Of a stretch of 7,588 nt of DNA, positions 6,856-7,588 are shown piece after piece. Position numbers and translations under genes: made by a program. The stretch is from Pseudomonadota bacterium (GTDB lineage Bacteria; Pseudomonadota; Alphaproteobacteria; Azospirillales; Azospirillaceae): the NCBI GenBank assembly GCA_023412175.1, contig JAEYOB010000069.1, positions 1 to 7,588 of the forward strand, given 5' to 3'. The notes beneath the pieces are model-generated. The model saw only the letters and a program-made list of their open reading frames with translations. It ran no database searches and was not told where the DNA came from. Within the stretch, counting starts at the first letter, position 1. Each line of letters begins with the position of its first letter.

Positions 6856-6870
6856 GGGGAAAAATTCCCC
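6856..6870. repeat. Perfect inverted repeat GGGGAA-AAA-TTCCCC
   Basis: Two six-base arms flank three A residues about 93 bp upstream of the infC start. It may be an operator dyad, or in RNA a short hairpin. There is no matching T-tract that would make it a terminator. Confidence 0.4.
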
Positions 6871-6949
6871 CCATTCGTTCTCCACACGCGCGCTGGCTGT
6901 GTTAAGGTCAACGCGGGCCCGGCCGAACCGGAAACCCCGATCACCATTC

Positions 6950-6955
6950 AAGGAG
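6950..6955 (+). promoter_or_regulatory. Ribosome binding site of infC
   Basis: AAGGAG lies seven bases before ATA 6963, at ideal spacing. It points to ATA rather than to GTG 7035, which has no such site. The TTG (6958) and ATT (6956) nearby are in other frames and meet stops at once. Confidence 0.8.
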
Positions 6956-6962
6956 ATTTGAG

Positions 6963-7496
6963 ATAGCCAAGCTCTACGATGCGGACCCGGTCCGCGAAGG
7001 TCCGCGGCTCAACCGGGAAATCACCGCGCGCACGGTGCGCCTCGTCGGCGCCAACGGAGACATGATCGGCATCGTGTCGCTGCGCGATGCCTTCGACGCC
7101 GCCGCCGACGCTGGCCTCGACCTGGTCGAGATTGCGCCGCAGGCCGAGCCGCCGGTCTGCAAGATCCTCGACTACGGCAAGTTCCGGTTCGAGGAGCAGA
7201 AGCGTGCCAACGAGGCCCGCAAGAAGCAGAAGGTCATCGAGATCAAGGAGATCAAACTCCGTCCGAACATCGATGACAACGACTACGACGTGAAGATGCG
7301 CGCCGCGACCAGGTTCCTCGAGGAGGGGGACAAGGTCAAGGTGACGATGCGTTTCCGCGGCCGCGAGATGGCGCACCAGGACATCGGCATGAACGTGCTG
7401 ATGCGTGTCCGCGACCGTCTGGAGTCGCTGGCGAAGGTCGAGCAGATGCCCAAGCTCGAAGGCCGCCAGATGATCATGGTGCTCTCGCCGAGGTGA
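6963..7496 (+). CDS. infC: Translation initiation factor IF-3, non-canonical ATA start
   Basis: IF-3 binds the 30S ribosomal subunit, keeps it apart from 50S and checks start-codon/initiator-tRNA pairing. The N-terminal domain (about 12-82) has [18 protein letters not shown] and the family signature [16 protein letters not shown] lysine/arginine-rich linker (ANEARKKQK) joins it to the C-terminal domain (about 92-177), with [25 protein letters not shown] and [18 protein letters not shown]. From ATA the protein is 177 residues, the normal IF-3 length. The frame upstream back to TAA at 6903 has no ATG, GTG, TTG, CTG, ATT or ATC; starting at GTG 7035 would delete 24 residues including the conserved GPRLNREI. 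In Escherichia coli infC starts with AUU and IF-3 represses its own translation by rejecting that codon, so the same control is likely here. The next gene is usually rpmI, beyond the window. Confidence 0.96.
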   Translation: MAKLYDADPVREGPRLNREITARTVRLVGANGDMIGIVSLRDAFDAAADAGLDLVEIAPQAEPPVCKILDYGKFRFEEQKRANEARKKQKVIEIKEIKLRPNIDDNDYDVKMRAATRFLEEGDKVKVTMRFRGREMAHQDIGMNVLMRVRDRLESLAKVEQMPKLEGRQMIMVLSPR

Positions 7497-7509
7497 GAGC
7501 ACCCTTTCA

Positions 7510-7547
7510 CCGCGGGCGGCGGGACGGCTTTCGCTGCCCCGCCGCGG
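7510..7547 (+). promoter_or_regulatory. GC-rich hairpin downstream of infC
   Basis: GCGGCGGG (7516-7523) pairs with CCCGCCGC (7538-7545) around a 14-base loop; CCGCGG at 7510-7515 and 7542-7547 offers an alternative outer pairing. It starts about 14 bases past the infC stop. No T-tract follows, so it is more likely an mRNA structure in the spacer to the next gene (possibly rpmI-rplT) than a full terminator. The last 40 bases hold no recognisable gene. Confidence 0.35.
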
Positions 7548-7588
7548 AGCGGTTCAAGCTTCTGCTGCCGCCAGTTCCGGCACAAGGG

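Larger units (their letters stand above)
6647..6962. other. Divergent spacer between receiver gene and infC
   Basis: No convincing protein gene fills these 316 bp. A plus-strand frame from 6664 to 6966 encodes about 100 residues of low-complexity Pro/Arg/Ala-rich sequence and overlaps the infC start, so I treat it as chance. Present instead are a short hairpin (6666-6682), a near-duplicate of CTACCGATATGGAGCG (6656-6671) as CTACCGATGGAGCG (6743-6756), a perfect GGGGAA/TTCCCC inverted repeat (6856-6870), GGAAC with GTTT sixteen bases later (6761-6785), and the infC leader. Promoters for both neighbours must lie here or be weakly conserved; TTAAGG at 6902-6907 is a poor -10 candidate for infC. 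thrS, the frequent upstream neighbour of infC, is not here. Confidence 0.5.

Noticed and set aside
6664..6966. A 100-codon plus-strand ORF between the receiver gene and infC
   Set aside because: Low-complexity product, no ribosome site, overlaps the infC ribosome site and start, and no family resemblance.
7035..7496. infC starting at GTG 7035
   Set aside because: It would lose the conserved GPRLNREI segment and lacks a ribosome site; ATA 6963 restores a normal IF-3 length.

Overview
The window is GC-rich, with GC-biased third codon positions and long empty antisense frames. Its IF-3 and two-component proteins look alphaproteobacterial. A Rhodospirillales / Azospirillum-like chromosome is the best guess; this is inferred from protein style only, as there is no rRNA or other phylogenetic marker.

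Layout, left to right. (1) Minus strand, 1-2427: a membrane-bound sensor histidine kinase (Cache-like periplasmic sensor, two PAS domains, HisKA, HATPase) running off the left edge before its C-terminus. (2) Minus strand, 2525-4819: a MASE1-PAS-PAS-GGDEF diguanylate cyclase with intact catalytic motif and inhibitory site. It lies 97 bp upstream of the kinase in the same direction, so the two may be co-transcribed. (3) 4820-5082: a divergent control region with AT-rich inverted repeats. (4) Plus strand, 5083-5748: a HAD-family phosphatase/phosphomutase. (5) Plus strand, 5811-6134: a small two-helix membrane protein (DUF2892/YgaP-like) with a histidine-rich tail, followed by a strong hairpin terminator. 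(6) Minus strand, 6224-6646: a stand-alone receiver-domain response regulator with a TTG start, convergent with the preceding gene. (7) 6647-6962: a 316-bp divergent spacer with several small inverted repeats and a possible 26-codon upstream ORF. (8) Plus strand, 6963-7496: infC (translation initiation factor IF-3), starting at the rare codon ATA. A GC-rich hairpin follows, and the window ends before the next gene.

The left two-thirds is a signalling block: a c-di-GMP producer and a histidine kinase, with a single-domain receiver a few kb away. No direct evidence links the kinase to that receiver. I see no mobile element, CRISPR array, tRNA or rRNA, and no convincing unknown multi-gene system. 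The most notable items are the ATA start of infC, the paired TTTACAAA-centred dyads between the cyclase and the HAD gene, and the TTG-started receiver gene whose start overlaps the stop of a tiny upstream ORF.
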